Assembly: GCA_031082125.1 (NCBI GenBank)
Contig: JAVHLM010000015.1
Span: 1 to 64,000, forward strand
Origin: Candidatus Eremiobacterota bacterium
GTDB taxonomy: Bacteria > Vulcanimicrobiota > CADAWZ01 > Ess09-12
Direction of reading: 5' to 3'
DNA length: 64,000 bases
Shown here one piece after another: positions 33,810-42,823 of this stretch. Every line of letters begins with the position of its first letter. The stretch's first letter is position 1. The position numbers were made by a program, and so were the translations under genes. The notes below the pieces were generated by a model, which saw only the letters and a program-made list of their open reading frames with translations, did no database searches and was not told where the DNA came from.

Positions 33810-34080
33810 ACGTGGTACCTCCCCTTATTGCAAGTATCTGAAACAGGCCCCGGTGTTCTCTCTCTTTTATACTGGGGGAGCAGTGAGTCCCTTGCTCCCT
33901 TCCTAATTATCTTTCGTGACAAAAGCCGCCGCTCCTTCAGCATTGCGCGCCATCTTTCGCCGGGGAGCGCGGTGGAGAAAAATATGCCCTCGAGCAGGCG
34001 GCAAAGTGACGCTCCTCCATGATCGGCGTTAATTCTTGATTTCAACGCTTCGAATTCCATTTTTCCCTGCAGGGATTTTC

Positions 34081-36441
34081 ATGGCCAGGGAGAATTATGG
34101 CCCTATGGCACAGGGTACAGCAGGCGGCAAATCAAAGAGCGGCAACGGCAGGACGGGAGCGGCGCCAAGGACCCGGAAGCAGAAGACGTCCCAGGCGAAG
34201 CAGGAAAAGCCGCGCAAGGAGTTCCCATGGCACGAAATCCTGGGGATTTTCTTCATCGCTGCGGGATTTTTCCTGATGTACTGCACCATCAACCCGGTGC
34301 TCTCGGGGAATATAGGCTACAAACTGGGCTCGGCCATCAACGGGCTCATGGGATGGGCCGGCTTCAGCGTGCCTTTCCTGGTTATAATCATCGGTGCCAG
34401 GTTCATCTACCCCTTCAGGATGCGGGTACTGGTTCTCACTTCACTGCTCGTGCTGGTCTGTGTATGGAGCGCCGAGGTGATGAGAAACCTCATGAGAGGA
34501 AGCGGCAGTATCTGGGGCAGGACCCTCAAGGACCTCATGGTGAAAAATGTCGGCATAATCGGGACCTATATTATCATGGACGTAGTATGCATGGCATCGC
34601 TCCTCCTTTTCGTGGGCCTCTCCGTAAGGGACATCATAGATCTTCTCATAAAGCTTGGGAAAGCTCTCGCCAAGGCGCTGGGCTTCCTCTGGAAGATCAT
34701 CGCTGCCGCTGCCACGGCCCTTGGCAGGGGTGCCGGCACCCTCCTTAAGACTTTGAAGTGGGGTGACAGGACACCCCGCGACGGGAAAGAGATAGTGGAA
34801 GACCTCAGGGCTGCCGCGCAGGTCTCTTTATCGATGAACCTCCAGGGGACCAGCGTCTCCGGCGGCGAAGAGGAAAGCGGCGACTATGAAGATGAAGAAG
34901 ACTATGACGATGAGGAAGATGAAAAGCTCGAAGAAGATCAGACCCCTGAGGATACGGCTCCGCCGAAAGTGAAAAAGGGGAAGGCCAGAAAGACAGAGGC
35001 TGATGAGGCAGGGGAGTATGCTTACAAGATCCCCCCCCTCACGATGCTTGAAGACGTGGACAGCCCGAGATCGAAGAAGAGCCCCCGCGATTATTCCAGG
35101 ATCCTTGTGGACACCCTGGCGAGCTTCGGCGTGCAGGCATCGGTCATCAACATCGAAAGAGGGCCCTCGGTGACCCGCTATGAGCTCCAGCCTGGCCCGG
35201 GAGTGAAGGTGAACAAGTTCACGAGCCTGCAGAACGACATTGCCCTTGTGCTGGCGGCGCAGATAAGGATAGAAGCTCCTGTCCCCGGCAAATCCTGCGT
35301 GGGCATAGAGGTACCCAACGAGCGCATCGACATGGTCACTGTCAAGGAGATGCTCTCGGCAGAAGAGTTCCAGCGCAGGGATCTCATCCTTCCCGTGGCC
35401 CTCGGGAAGGATATTACGGGCAAGCCCATCATAGGAGACCTGGTGAAGATGCCTCACCTCCTTGTGGCGGGCTCCACCGGCTCAGGAAAAAGTGTCTGCG
35501 TGAACTGCATCATAGCGAGCCTCCTCTTTCACGCTTTTCCCACGACGGTGCAGATGGTGATGATTGATCCCAAGCGTGTCGAGCTCTCGATATACGAGGG
35601 CATTCCCCACCTTATCGATATCAAGGCCACTCCCGACAAGAAAATCATCACCGATCCCAAGATAGCCACCCTTGTGCTGCAGCAGATGACGGAAATCATG
35701 GCGGGCCGCTATGATGAGTTCAGCAAGGTAAAGGCGAGGAATATTTTTGAATACAATAAAAAGGCTCCAGTGCCTCTCCCTTACCTTCTTGTCATAGTCG
35801 ATGAGCTTGCCGATCTCATGATGGTCTCCTCCCAGTCCGTGGAGAAGCACATCTGCCGCCTTGCGCAGCTGGGGAGGGCCGCCGGCATCCACCTCATTCT
35901 CGCCACGCAGCGCCCCTCCGTGGACGTCATTACAGGCCTCATCAAGGTGAATGTCCCGTCCAGGATTGCCTTTGCCGTCACCTCGCAGGTCGATTCCAGG
36001 ACAATCCTCGACAGGGTCGGGGCGGAAAAGCTGCTGGGCAAGGGCGATATGCTTTATCTTCCCAGCGATGCCGCCGCCCCGAAAAGGGTCCAGGGCGCCT
36101 ACATAAGCAGCGAGGATATAGAAGCCATAGTGGCATTCTGGCAGGAGCAGCCTCCCCCTGATAACCTCGTGCCTATCTCCGTTGAGCCCAGGGACATCGC
36201 CTCGGGCGGTGAAGGCGGCGAAGACGATGACAGCGAGGATGAGCTTTACCCGGAAGCCCTCAGGATCATCCTTGCCGAGCGCCACGCATCGGTCTCGATC
36301 CTGCAGAGAAAGCTCAAGATTGGCTATGCCCGCGCCGGTCGCCTCATTGACCTGATGGAGCGCAAGGGCATCGTGGGCCCTGCCGACGGCAGCAAGGCCC
36401 GCAAAATCATTGTCGGCACCACCGATGCCGCGCAGAATTGA
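34081..36441 (+). CDS. ftsK: DNA translocase FtsK/SpoIIIE
   Basis: 786 residues from ATG 34081 (GCAGGGA upstream); the ATG at 34105 is an alternative. A basic start is followed by about four membrane helices (60-215). Then a linker with a very acidic tract (about 270-295) and the beta/alpha motor: Walker A AGSTGSGKSVCVN, IDPKRVELSIYEGIPHLI, Walker B LLVIVDELADLMM, RLAQLGRAAGIHLILATQRPSVDVITG. The last 65 residues are the DNA-reading winged-helix gamma domain (YPEALRIILAERHASVSILQRKL). It pumps chromosomal DNA through the division septum and helps XerCD resolve dimers. Length is typical for the SpoIIIE-sized group. Confidence 0.95.
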   Translation: MARENYGPMAQGTAGGKSKSGNGRTGAAPRTRKQKTSQAKQEKPRKEFPWHEILGIFFIAAGFFLMYCTINPVLSGNIGYKLGSAINGLMGWAGFSVPFLVIIIGARFIYPFRMRVLVLTSLLVLVCVWSAEVMRNLMRGSGSIWGRTLKDLMVKNVGIIGTYIIMDVVCMASLLLFVGLSVRDIIDLLIKLGKALAKALGFLWKIIAAAATALGRGAGTLLKTLKWGDRTPRDGKEIVEDLRAAAQVSLSMNLQGTSVSGGEEESGDYEDEEDYDDEEDEKLEEDQTPEDTAPPKVKKGKARKTEADEAGEYAYKIPPLTMLEDVDSPRSKKSPRDYSRILVDTLASFGVQASVINIERGPSVTRYELQPGPGVKVNKFTSLQNDIALVLAAQIRIEAPVPGKSCVGIEVPNERIDMVTVKEMLSAEEFQRRDLILPVALGKDITGKPIIGDLVKMPHLLVAGSTGSGKSVCVNCIIASLLFHAFPTTVQMVMIDPKRVELSIYEGIPHLIDIKATPDKKIITDPKIATLVLQQMTEIMAGRYDEFSKVKARNIFEYNKKAPVPLPYLLVIVDELADLMMVSSQSVEKHICRLAQLGRAAGIHLILATQRPSVDVITGLIKVNVPSRIAFAVTSQVDSRTILDRVGAEKLLGKGDMLYLPSDAAAPKRVQGAYISSEDIEAIVAFWQEQPPPDNLVPISVEPRDIASGGEGGEDDDSEDELYPEALRIILAERHASVSILQRKLKIGYARAGRLIDLMERKGIVGPADGSKARKIIVGTTDAAQN

Positions 36442-36481
36442 ACAGTCGCGCGCGATGAGATAAAATTCTCCTCTGCGGGTG

Positions 36482-36510
36482 TTGATTCGAAACAGGATCT
36501 GTTATATAAT
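36482..36510 (+). promoter_or_regulatory. Sigma70-type promoter
   Basis: TTGATT (36482-36487) and TATAAT (36505-36510) are separated by the ideal 17 bases; the next ATG is at 36559. Confidence 0.65.
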
Positions 36511-36558
36511 GAAAAGGAATTTCTGTTCTCCAATATTTATCCGAAAGGGTGGGCCAAG

Positions 36559-38094
36559 ATGAATAAAAAGAAATATTCGTTATTTTCGGGATTTGGAGCT
36601 CAGCTCTCTCTTTTTTTTATTGTTCTCTACACGATAAGCCTTTTGGCGGGGGGATGCGGCTCAGGAGTAGCTGGAGGCGGCGGGGACCCGTCAGGGAATG
36701 GAAGCGGTCTGAACTCCCTGTGGGGAGGTACTGCCGGTACAGCCAGGCTTGTCATCAAGCTCTCATTCCCCCATAAGGGCACACGCGGTTTCGTAGCAGT
36801 CAGGAGCGAGGCCCCCGGAGGGAAAAGCTGCTCCATCCTCCGCGAGGTCCCTGCGGACACCTCTTATTTTACCGTCAGCGTCTGCAAGCAGGGCACCACA
36901 GAGAGTGTTGTGCCCTCAGTGCGCGTTGACAAGCCTGCCACGGGAGTTGAAGCCACGGCAACGGTAGAGAACGTGCCCATCGGCTGGAAGACCGTAAGGG
37001 TTGAAGCGGACAATGCATCGGGTCAGGCAATCGCATGGGGTTCCTCGGACGTGGATGTCGTGACAGGCGAGAACCCTGAGATGAACATGGCCCTTTCGAC
37101 CGTATCACCCACTCCTTCGCCTTCAGTATCGCCCACTCCTTCGCCTTCGGTGTCACCTTCTCCCTCACCGTCAGTATCGCCTTCGCCTGCCACGACACCC
37201 TGGCAGACCCTTGCCGGAACGGGCGGCAATCCTCTCAACGCCGTCACTTTCTCAGGTGCCAGCACCGGCTGGGCCGTGGGAGGAAACGGGCAGATCAGCG
37301 TCACCACCGACGGGGGAAACAACTGGAGCGGCTTCTCCAAGGGGAGCGATCATCTTTACGGCATCTCCATGGTGGATAACACCACCGGGTGGGCCGTGGG
37401 TGGGTCGTCCGGTGCGATGATCTATAAAACCACTAATGGGGGCGCCACCGCATCAGACTGGACAGCGCAGGAATCACCGGCCACCAAGCCCCTTTACGGC
37501 GTTTCCTTCTCAGACAGCAATATCGGTACAGTGGTTGGCGACCGCGGGGGAGATTCACCCGCATACAGCACCACCGATGGTGGTACGACATGGATCGTTA
37601 CGAGTAATCAGTTTGATTATGCACCAGGTGATTTGAGAGCGGTTGATATGGCGAGCGCTGATGAAGGCGTGGTAGTAGGCCTTAAAGGGGGAATATTCAA
37701 TAAGCACAATGGAAGATGGGCTTATGCTTTTAGTCCGCCCACCAAGGAAAATCTTTACGCGGTCTGCTATTTCGATTCAGCACACATATGGGCCGTGGGG
37801 GATAACGGTACCGTAGTCTTTTCCAGCGATGAAGGCAACAATTGGGCGCTGAATCCCTCCGTCGGCACCGAGAGCCTGAGGGGAGTCTACTTTGCCGACG
37901 CGAATAACGGCTGGGTCGTGGGGCTCGGCGGCAGGATTTACTCCACCGGCGACGGCGGCTCGACGTGGACCTCCCAGACCTCGGGCACCAGCGATGACCT
38001 CCGCGGCATCTTCATGACCAGTTCCCTGAACGGCTTCGCGGCAGGAGGCAACTCGTCATCGCTCTTGCTGCGCACCTTTACCGGCGGGAAATAG
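36559..38094 (+). CDS. Ycf48/BNR-repeat lipoprotein with Pro-Ser-rich linker
   Basis: 511 residues. Signal sequence with hydrophobic core and Cys at about residue 33 (LAGGC, an imperfect lipobox), then a Gly/Ser-rich tether. Residues 60-175 form a beta domain (ARLVIKLSFPHKGTRGF, VENVPIGWKTVRVEAD) like those in surface lipoproteins that adjust text-like variables. Residues 181-210 are VSPTPSPS repeats. Residues 215-510 hold about seven beta-propeller units with the Ycf48 pattern: TGWAVGGNGQISVTTDGGNNW, IWAVGDNGTVVFSSDEGNNW, GWVVGLGGRIYSTGDGGSTW. Ycf48 propellers bind proteins, for example during photosystem II assembly; here the protein would be membrane-tethered outside the cytoplasm. Own promoter. 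Confidence 0.85.
   Translation: MNKKKYSLFSGFGAQLSLFFIVLYTISLLAGGCGSGVAGGGGDPSGNGSGLNSLWGGTAGTARLVIKLSFPHKGTRGFVAVRSEAPGGKSCSILREVPADTSYFTVSVCKQGTTESVVPSVRVDKPATGVEATATVENVPIGWKTVRVEADNASGQAIAWGSSDVDVVTGENPEMNMALSTVSPTPSPSVSPTPSPSVSPSPSPSVSPSPATTPWQTLAGTGGNPLNAVTFSGASTGWAVGGNGQISVTTDGGNNWSGFSKGSDHLYGISMVDNTTGWAVGGSSGAMIYKTTNGGATASDWTAQESPATKPLYGVSFSDSNIGTVVGDRGGDSPAYSTTDGGTTWIVTSNQFDYAPGDLRAVDMASADEGVVVGLKGGIFNKHNGRWAYAFSPPTKENLYAVCYFDSAHIWAVGDNGTVVFSSDEGNNWALNPSVGTESLRGVYFADANNGWVVGLGGRIYSTGDGGSTWTSQTSGTSDDLRGIFMTSSLNGFAAGGNSSSLLLRTFTGGK
37102..37191 (+). repeat. 24-bp tandem repeat coding VSPTPSPS
   Basis: Three full copies and a partial fourth of a 24-base unit, with third-position differences between copies. 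It encodes the flexible linker before the propeller of the lipoprotein. Confidence 0.7.
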
Positions 38095-38131
38095 GGCCCC
38101 TGTAAAGGAATCACCGGCACGATCACGAATG

Positions 38132-38163
38132 ATAGGGAAGGACCCCTCGGGGTGCTTCCCTAT
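38132..38163 (+). terminator. Strong hairpin, probable terminator
   Basis: ATAGGGAAG (38132-38140) pairs with CTTCCCTAT (38155-38163), and ACCCC pairs with GGGGT inside, with one G-G mismatch. Only a weak T-run (TTCTT) follows, so it is either a poor intrinsic terminator for the lipoprotein gene or a leader structure of the transporter gene that starts 23 bases later. Confidence 0.5.
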
Positions 38164-38186
38164 TCTTAAGCGGCAGGTGAGAAATC

Positions 38187-39620
38187 ATGGCAGATTCTCC
38201 TCTCGGGCAGCTGGTGAGCCTTTTAGGGATCGTGGTGACAGTGGGCATTGCGGTCCTTCTCTCAAGGGACCGCAGGAAGATACGGTGGCAGATAATCGCG
38301 AGCGGCCTGGGACTCCAGTTCCTCTTCGCCCTCATAGTGCTGAAGACGGCGCCGGGCCAGATCTTTTTCTCCATTATCAATACCTTTGTGGTGAAGCTCC
38401 TGGATTTTACCACGAAAGGCTCCTCATTTCTCTTCGGCGGCCTTGTGACTGACACTAAGAGCTTCGGCTTCATCTTCGCCTTCCAGGTCCTTCCCACGAT
38501 AATCTTCTTCTCGTCATTCATGAACATTCTCTATTACCTGGGCATCATGCAGAAGATAGTGCAGCTTGTTGCCAAGGGGATCATAAAGATAATGGGCACG
38601 AGCGGCGCCGAGACCCTTTGCGGCTCGGCGAACATCTTCGTGGGCCAGACGGAGGCGCCCCTCTTCATACGGCCTTACCTGGAGTCCATGACAAAGTCGG
38701 AGCTCCTGGCCGTCATGACGGGAGGATTTGCCACCATTGCCGCAGGCGTGATGGCCGCTTACGTGGGGATGCTCAATTCAATGTTTCCCGACGCTGCGGG
38801 GCACCTCCTGGCGGCAAGCGTCATGTCGGCACCGGCAGCGCTGATGATGGCCAAGATAATCATGCCTGAGACTGAGCAGCCTGAGACCATGGGCACGGTG
38901 AAGATGGATCTTCCAAAAAATGACGCCAATGTAATTGATGCCGCTGCCAACGGCGCCTCAACAGGCCTTCAGCTTGCCCTGAACGTAGGCGGCATGCTCC
39001 TTGCCTTCATCGCCCTCATTGCTCTCCTCAACTACTGCCTCGAATGGACGGGAAACCTTTTCGGCATGCTTTTCCATACCACCGTTACCCTCAACTTTGA
39101 GACAGTCTTCGGGACCCTCTTCTCGCCTGTGGCGTGGGTGCTGGGAGTGCCCTGGAAAGACTGCCCGGTAGTCGGGAACCTTCTGGCGAAAGTGCTGGTC
39201 ATCAACGAGTTCGTGGCTTACAGCGACCTCTCGGCGATTCTGAGGGACAATGTGGTGAACCTGTCGCCGCGCTCGGTGGTGATTGCCACCTATGCCCTCT
39301 GCGGATTCGCCAATTTCTCTTCCATCGCGATCCAGATCGGCGGCATAGGGGTCCTTGCCCCGTCACGCCGTTCCGATCTTGCCAGGATAGGAGTCTTTGC
39401 CCTCATCGCAGGCACTCTGGCCAACTACCAGACTGCGGCCATCGCGGGGCTTCTTGTTCCCACGACGACCATCATCCATCCCCCCAAGGCCGATACCCTC
39501 AATTCCCTGAAGGACAGGGGAAAAGTGGTGCGGCGCGGGGAGTTTCCCACGAGAGACGATGCCTTCAGGCGATTCATGGGAAGCACGCCGGTAAGGGAAA
39601 GACCCTGCGGGGAAAGTTGA
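38187..39620 (+). CDS. nupC: Concentrative nucleoside transporter (CNT/NupC family)
   Basis: 477 residues; AGGTGAG precedes the ATG. About ten membrane segments. CNT hallmarks: SANIFVGQTEAPLFIRPYL (GQTEAPL binds nucleoside and cation), CGFANFSSIAIQIGGIGVLAPSRR and LANYQTAAIAGLL. The proteins of this family import nucleosides with H+ or Na+. The hydrophilic C-terminus of about 45 residues is longer than usual in bacteria. It follows the hairpin at 38132 and is nine bases upstream of the next lipoprotein gene, so it may be transcribed with the operon that follows. Confidence 0.92.
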   Translation: MADSPLGQLVSLLGIVVTVGIAVLLSRDRRKIRWQIIASGLGLQFLFALIVLKTAPGQIFFSIINTFVVKLLDFTTKGSSFLFGGLVTDTKSFGFIFAFQVLPTIIFFSSFMNILYYLGIMQKIVQLVAKGIIKIMGTSGAETLCGSANIFVGQTEAPLFIRPYLESMTKSELLAVMTGGFATIAAGVMAAYVGMLNSMFPDAAGHLLAASVMSAPAALMMAKIIMPETEQPETMGTVKMDLPKNDANVIDAAANGASTGLQLALNVGGMLLAFIALIALLNYCLEWTGNLFGMLFHTTVTLNFETVFGTLFSPVAWVLGVPWKDCPVVGNLLAKVLVINEFVAYSDLSAILRDNVVNLSPRSVVIATYALCGFANFSSIAIQIGGIGVLAPSRRSDLARIGVFALIAGTLANYQTAAIAGLLVPTTTIIHPPKADTLNSLKDRGKVVRRGEFPTRDDAFRRFMGSTPVRERPCGES

Positions 39621-39629
39621 AGCCCTTCG

Positions 39630-40160
39630 ATGGAATGTGCACGGAAAGTTCTCACTTTTGCACTGGTGGCGCTCTGCAGTGCCTGCCTCCTGGCAGGCTG
39701 CACGATGGGGCGCAGGATATCCTCTTCAGCGCCTGGAAGTGCGGGGCCTCAGCCGTCACCGTCGGAACTGGGCCCGCTGCCCCCCTGTCCTCCCGGGGGG
39801 AAATTGAGCAGGACCTCATTTTCTCTCCCTCTCTATCCAGATGCGTCGGTCCTCAGGTACGGTGAGGGGGGAGGCCATAATCCCGATGACAATGAGATCT
39901 CGCAGACCGTGCTTGAAATGTACACCCTTGATTCCATGGACGAGATCGTGCTCTTCTACCGGAGAGCAAAGAAAAAAATCACCATAAAGGATTTTGCCAC
40001 CACCGAGGGAAGGAACATCATCATCACCGACAGCCCTACCGTGGTGCAGGGGCTCAGGCCGGGAGAGAAGGAGGGGACTACGCTTATGCTTTACCGGGAC
40101 AGGCGTGAAGGAAGAACGCGGCTGATTTACACCGGCTTCCGCGCCGCGAAAGGTGACTGA
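39630..40160 (+). CDS. Lipoprotein with C-terminal alpha/beta domain
   Basis: 176 residues with a textbook lipoprotein signal (LLAGC, Cys at 24), a Pro-rich tether to about 55, then a domain starting FSLPLYPDASVLRYGEGG and containing LEMYTLDSMDEIVLFYRRAKKK. That is the pattern of small bacterial lipoproteins whose domain senses or binds an unknown ligand at the membrane (LPxYPxA openings). First gene of a tight row leading to MoxR and DUF58; one base separates it from the next start. Confidence 0.75.
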   Translation: MECARKVLTFALVALCSACLLAGCTMGRRISSSAPGSAGPQPSPSELGPLPPCPPGGKLSRTSFSLPLYPDASVLRYGEGGGHNPDDNEISQTVLEMYTLDSMDEIVLFYRRAKKKITIKDFATTEGRNIIITDSPTVVQGLRPGEKEGTTLMLYRDRREGRTRLIYTGFRAAKGD

Positions 40161-40161
40161 G

Positions 40162-40995
40162 ATGGAACTCCGAGCCTTCACCGTAGCCGATATTCTTGAT
40201 GCCGCCGTGGAGTGCTTCTGGTCAAAAGCCCTTTATTTCATCTCTTCAGCCCTCATCGTGCAGGCCCCCCCTCTCTTGGCAGGAAGCGCATACCTCAAGA
40301 CCCTTTCTTTCCGCTCAGCCGTGACCTTTCAAAATTCCCTGAAGGAGCTTGTCTCGGTGCTGCCCTTCTTTTTTCTGTCACTCTGCGCCTATACCCTGGC
40401 AAAATGGATTGTCACCATGCCGGGGAGGGACCTCGTGACGGGAGAGAAGGGATCTTTCAGGGGGAATCTGAGGGCCCTCGCGGGAAAGCTTCCTTCTCTT
40501 GCACTTTACTCCGCTCTGCTGCTGTGCATTGCCGCCCTCTTTATCGCTGTGCCCCTGCTCGTCGCGGAGAGCCTTTCTTCCAGGAAGCTGGCGTATAATG
40601 ATGCCATGCTGGCGGTGCTGCTGGCATTGGCTTTATCGGGGGCGGCTGCCCTCTGGTTTTCAGTGAGATCATGCCTTGTGATCCCCGCCATGGTAGCAGA
40701 GGGCCGGGGATTTGCAGGGGGCCTCAGGCGGAGCTGGCATCTCACAGGGTCTATGGGAGCAAAAGCGCTGATTGTCTGGATATCATTGCATGGCCTCGTC
40801 ATAGGCACCGCGGTGCCCCTTCTCTCTCTTTTCCCTCTCGCGGGAATGCTCTACGTGGCTGCGTTTCTTCCCGTGACAGCCCTGGGAGAGCTTTTCCTTT
40901 ACTATGACAGCGTGGTGTGGCAAGAAGCCTATGATCTTGTTCTATGCGCCAGGAGCCTTCAAAAAGGTGCCGTACTTCCAGATGGAGGGATTTAA
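40162..40995 (+). CDS. Six-helix membrane protein
   Basis: 277 residues from ATG 40162 (AAAGGTGA at six bases); GTG 40153 would overlap the previous gene. About six membrane segments (25-50, 65-90, 112-140, 150-172, 198-222, 226-250). The opening (FTVADILDAAVECFWSKALYFI) matches the start of glycerophosphodiesterase-membrane-domain-like proteins that accompany DUF4129 genes. No catalytic residues. Its end overlaps the next gene by 14 bases. Probably a membrane partner of the MoxR/DUF58 machinery. Confidence 0.75.
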   Translation: MELRAFTVADILDAAVECFWSKALYFISSALIVQAPPLLAGSAYLKTLSFRSAVTFQNSLKELVSVLPFFFLSLCAYTLAKWIVTMPGRDLVTGEKGSFRGNLRALAGKLPSLALYSALLLCIAALFIAVPLLVAESLSSRKLAYNDAMLAVLLALALSGAAALWFSVRSCLVIPAMVAEGRGFAGGLRRSWHLTGSMGAKALIVWISLHGLVIGTAVPLLSLFPLAGMLYVAAFLPVTALGELFLYYDSVVWQEAYDLVLCARSLQKGAVLPDGGI

Positions 40996-41689
40996 TCCGG
41001 TGAACGGGGCAGCAGAGGAGTCAGATAGAATAAGGGGCGCCCTCGGCGAGATACTGCAGCAGAAGCAGTTCGAGCACCTTTCAGCGCCTTCGGAGAGCCA
41101 TAATGCCTTTGATTACCTCGGAGAGGCGCTGAAGAATTTTCTCGCCCTTCCATGGGTGAAGCACACCCTTGAGTTTCTCGCCTCAGTGTGGAGCCGTGTC
41201 CTTGCTTTCTTAAAATTGCTCTTCGGGCCGCTTGCGGCAGGGGAGCGCCCTTTTTACCTGTTTGTCTTCATGGTGATCGTGCTTATGGTACTGCTCATAC
41301 TCCATATTTACAGGAACCTGAAAAAGAATGTCGTCACCGAGATAAGGGAGGAGGAGAAGGAAAGCCTGCCCCTTCCCGTTCCCCGGGCAGACTTTGAAAA
41401 GAGGGCCCGGGAGCGCGAGGCCTCGGGAGAGTATCTCATGGCCATGGCAGAGATGTTCCATTCATTTCTTTACATACTCCAGAGGAAGGGCATCGCCGGC
41501 ATAGGACCTTCCCTCACGGTGCGGGAGCTCGGGATGCTGCTTGAGAGGGAAGGAACTCTCGGCAGGAGGGAAAGCCTCCAGGCCCTTCTTCTTTCCTATG
41601 AGAAGAGCTTCTACGGGAAGGGGGCTCCAGACCGTGAAGCCTTCCTCGGCTTCAAGGACCTTTATGAAGGCCTGAAAAGGGAGCTATGA
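40982..41689 (+). CDS. DUF4129 membrane protein
   Basis: 235 residues from ATG 40982; a start at 40904 would overlap the previous gene by 92 bases. A short N-terminal soluble part, one membrane helix (about 95-115), and a C-terminal DUF4129 domain: ASGEYLMAMAEMFHSFLYIL, then GPSLTVRELGMLLER and a last helix. DUF4129 proteins occur with transglutaminase, MoxR and DUF58 proteins, as here. The stop overlaps the next start (ATGA), a sign of coupled translation. Confidence 0.8.
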   Translation: MEGFNPVNGAAEESDRIRGALGEILQQKQFEHLSAPSESHNAFDYLGEALKNFLALPWVKHTLEFLASVWSRVLAFLKLLFGPLAAGERPFYLFVFMVIVLMVLLILHIYRNLKKNVVTEIREEEKESLPLPVPRADFEKRAREREASGEYLMAMAEMFHSFLYILQRKGIAGIGPSLTVRELGMLLEREGTLGRRESLQALLLSYEKSFYGKGAPDREAFLGFKDLYEGLKREL

Positions 41690-42822
41690 TGAACAAGGGC
41701 AGGATTCTCTCCCTGGTATGCGCCATTACAGCCATTGTGCTGCTCCTCCTGCTGGGCGGGAAGCAGGGCGACGGCACAGTCCCGGTAAATAACTCCGTGC
41801 ACAGCACCTCCCGGTGGGGCGGCAAGGTTTATTATCTTCTCCTTGAGAAGCTGGGGTGCAGGCCTTCAATTGCGGAGGTGAAGCTCTCCTGCCTCGGGAT
41901 GGAAGCCGGCACGGTGATAATCCTCTCTCCCCTTACCCCTTATGACAGCGATGAGCTCATATGGCTTCGCTCATTCGTTCACCGTGGAGGGGTGCTCCTT
42001 GTCGCTGACATAGAGAACAACGATGTATTCAGGATTTTCGGCTTCACGGTGAAGGCCACGGGCGACCTTGCATCGCCAGAGGAGGTCGCACCCGTTCCCT
42101 CTGCCTCCACTGCCGGAGTGGCAAAGGCCATGGTAAAGACAGGCATACGACTCACGAGCGAGGATAAAGGGGCCTTCGAGCCTCTTCTCGCCGACGGGAG
42201 GGGCACCATCATGGCCATGAAATCTTACGGCTCAGGCAAGGTGATTGCCACGACCGCTCCAGAGATATTTTCCAATGAGATGATAAGAAGAGCCGACAAC
42301 GCCATCCTCTCGGTGCATTGCCTCAGGACTGCCCCCCCGGGGAAGGCTCTCTTCTTTGACGAATACCACCACGGCTTTTCAGATGAGAAGTCCTTCCTCT
42401 CAATTATCCCGCTCTCAGTGAAACTGCTCCTCCTCCAGGTGATCATTCTTATCCTGATGCTCCTTTACAGCGTGAGCAGGAGGTGCTCGGCGCCGGTGCC
42501 TCTTTCCGCAGAAGCCGGCCGGGGCTCTTTTGAATATGTCGCCACCATGGCCGGCATTTATCAGAAAGCTCAGGCCCGCCATTCTGTGCTTTCCATGCTT
42601 GTGAGAAACTTCAGGAGGACCATGGCGAGGCTTCTCGGAATATCGCCAGAATCACCTGATGAAGTGCTGGCAGAGCGAATGGCAGAGAGGTTACAGGCCG
42701 ATCAAGGGAAAATCGGTGCGGTTCTTGCAGAATGCCAGACGAGGCTGAAGGGAAAGGCACTCGATGAAAAGACCCTTCTTGGCCTTGCGAAAAAACTTGC
42801 CGCGGCAGGAAAGGAAGAGTGA
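41686..42822 (+). CDS. DUF4350 membrane protein
   Basis: 378 residues. Helix at 7-25, then a Rossmann-like lumenal domain of DUF4350 type (SRWGGKVYYLLLEKLGC, AGTVIILSPLTPYDSDEL, RGGVLLVADIENN, GSGKVIATTAPEIFSNEMI, FFDEYHHGF), a second helix about 242-262, and a helical C-terminal tail in the cytoplasm. DUF4350 proteins hold a glutamine-amidotransferase-like fold without the catalytic triad and travel with MoxR-DUF58 operons. One base before the MoxR start. Confidence 0.85.
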   Translation: MMNKGRILSLVCAITAIVLLLLLGGKQGDGTVPVNNSVHSTSRWGGKVYYLLLEKLGCRPSIAEVKLSCLGMEAGTVIILSPLTPYDSDELIWLRSFVHRGGVLLVADIENNDVFRIFGFTVKATGDLASPEEVAPVPSASTAGVAKAMVKTGIRLTSEDKGAFEPLLADGRGTIMAMKSYGSGKVIATTAPEIFSNEMIRRADNAILSVHCLRTAPPGKALFFDEYHHGFSDEKSFLSIIPLSVKLLLLQVIILILMLLYSVSRRCSAPVPLSAEAGRGSFEYVATMAGIYQKAQARHSVLSMLVRNFRRTMARLLGISPESPDEVLAERMAERLQADQGKIGAVLAECQTRLKGKALDEKTLLGLAKKLAAAGKEE

Positions 42823-42823
42823 C

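Noticed and set aside
33806-34060. Minus-strand open frame of 84 codons just before larA with 4-base overlap
   Set aside because: No good ribosome site, no recognisable domain, and it covers the larA ribosome site and the likely larA/ftsK control region.
35482-36285. Minus-strand open frame of 267 codons opposite ftsK
   Set aside because: Antisense to the FtsK motor domain, with no motif of its own.
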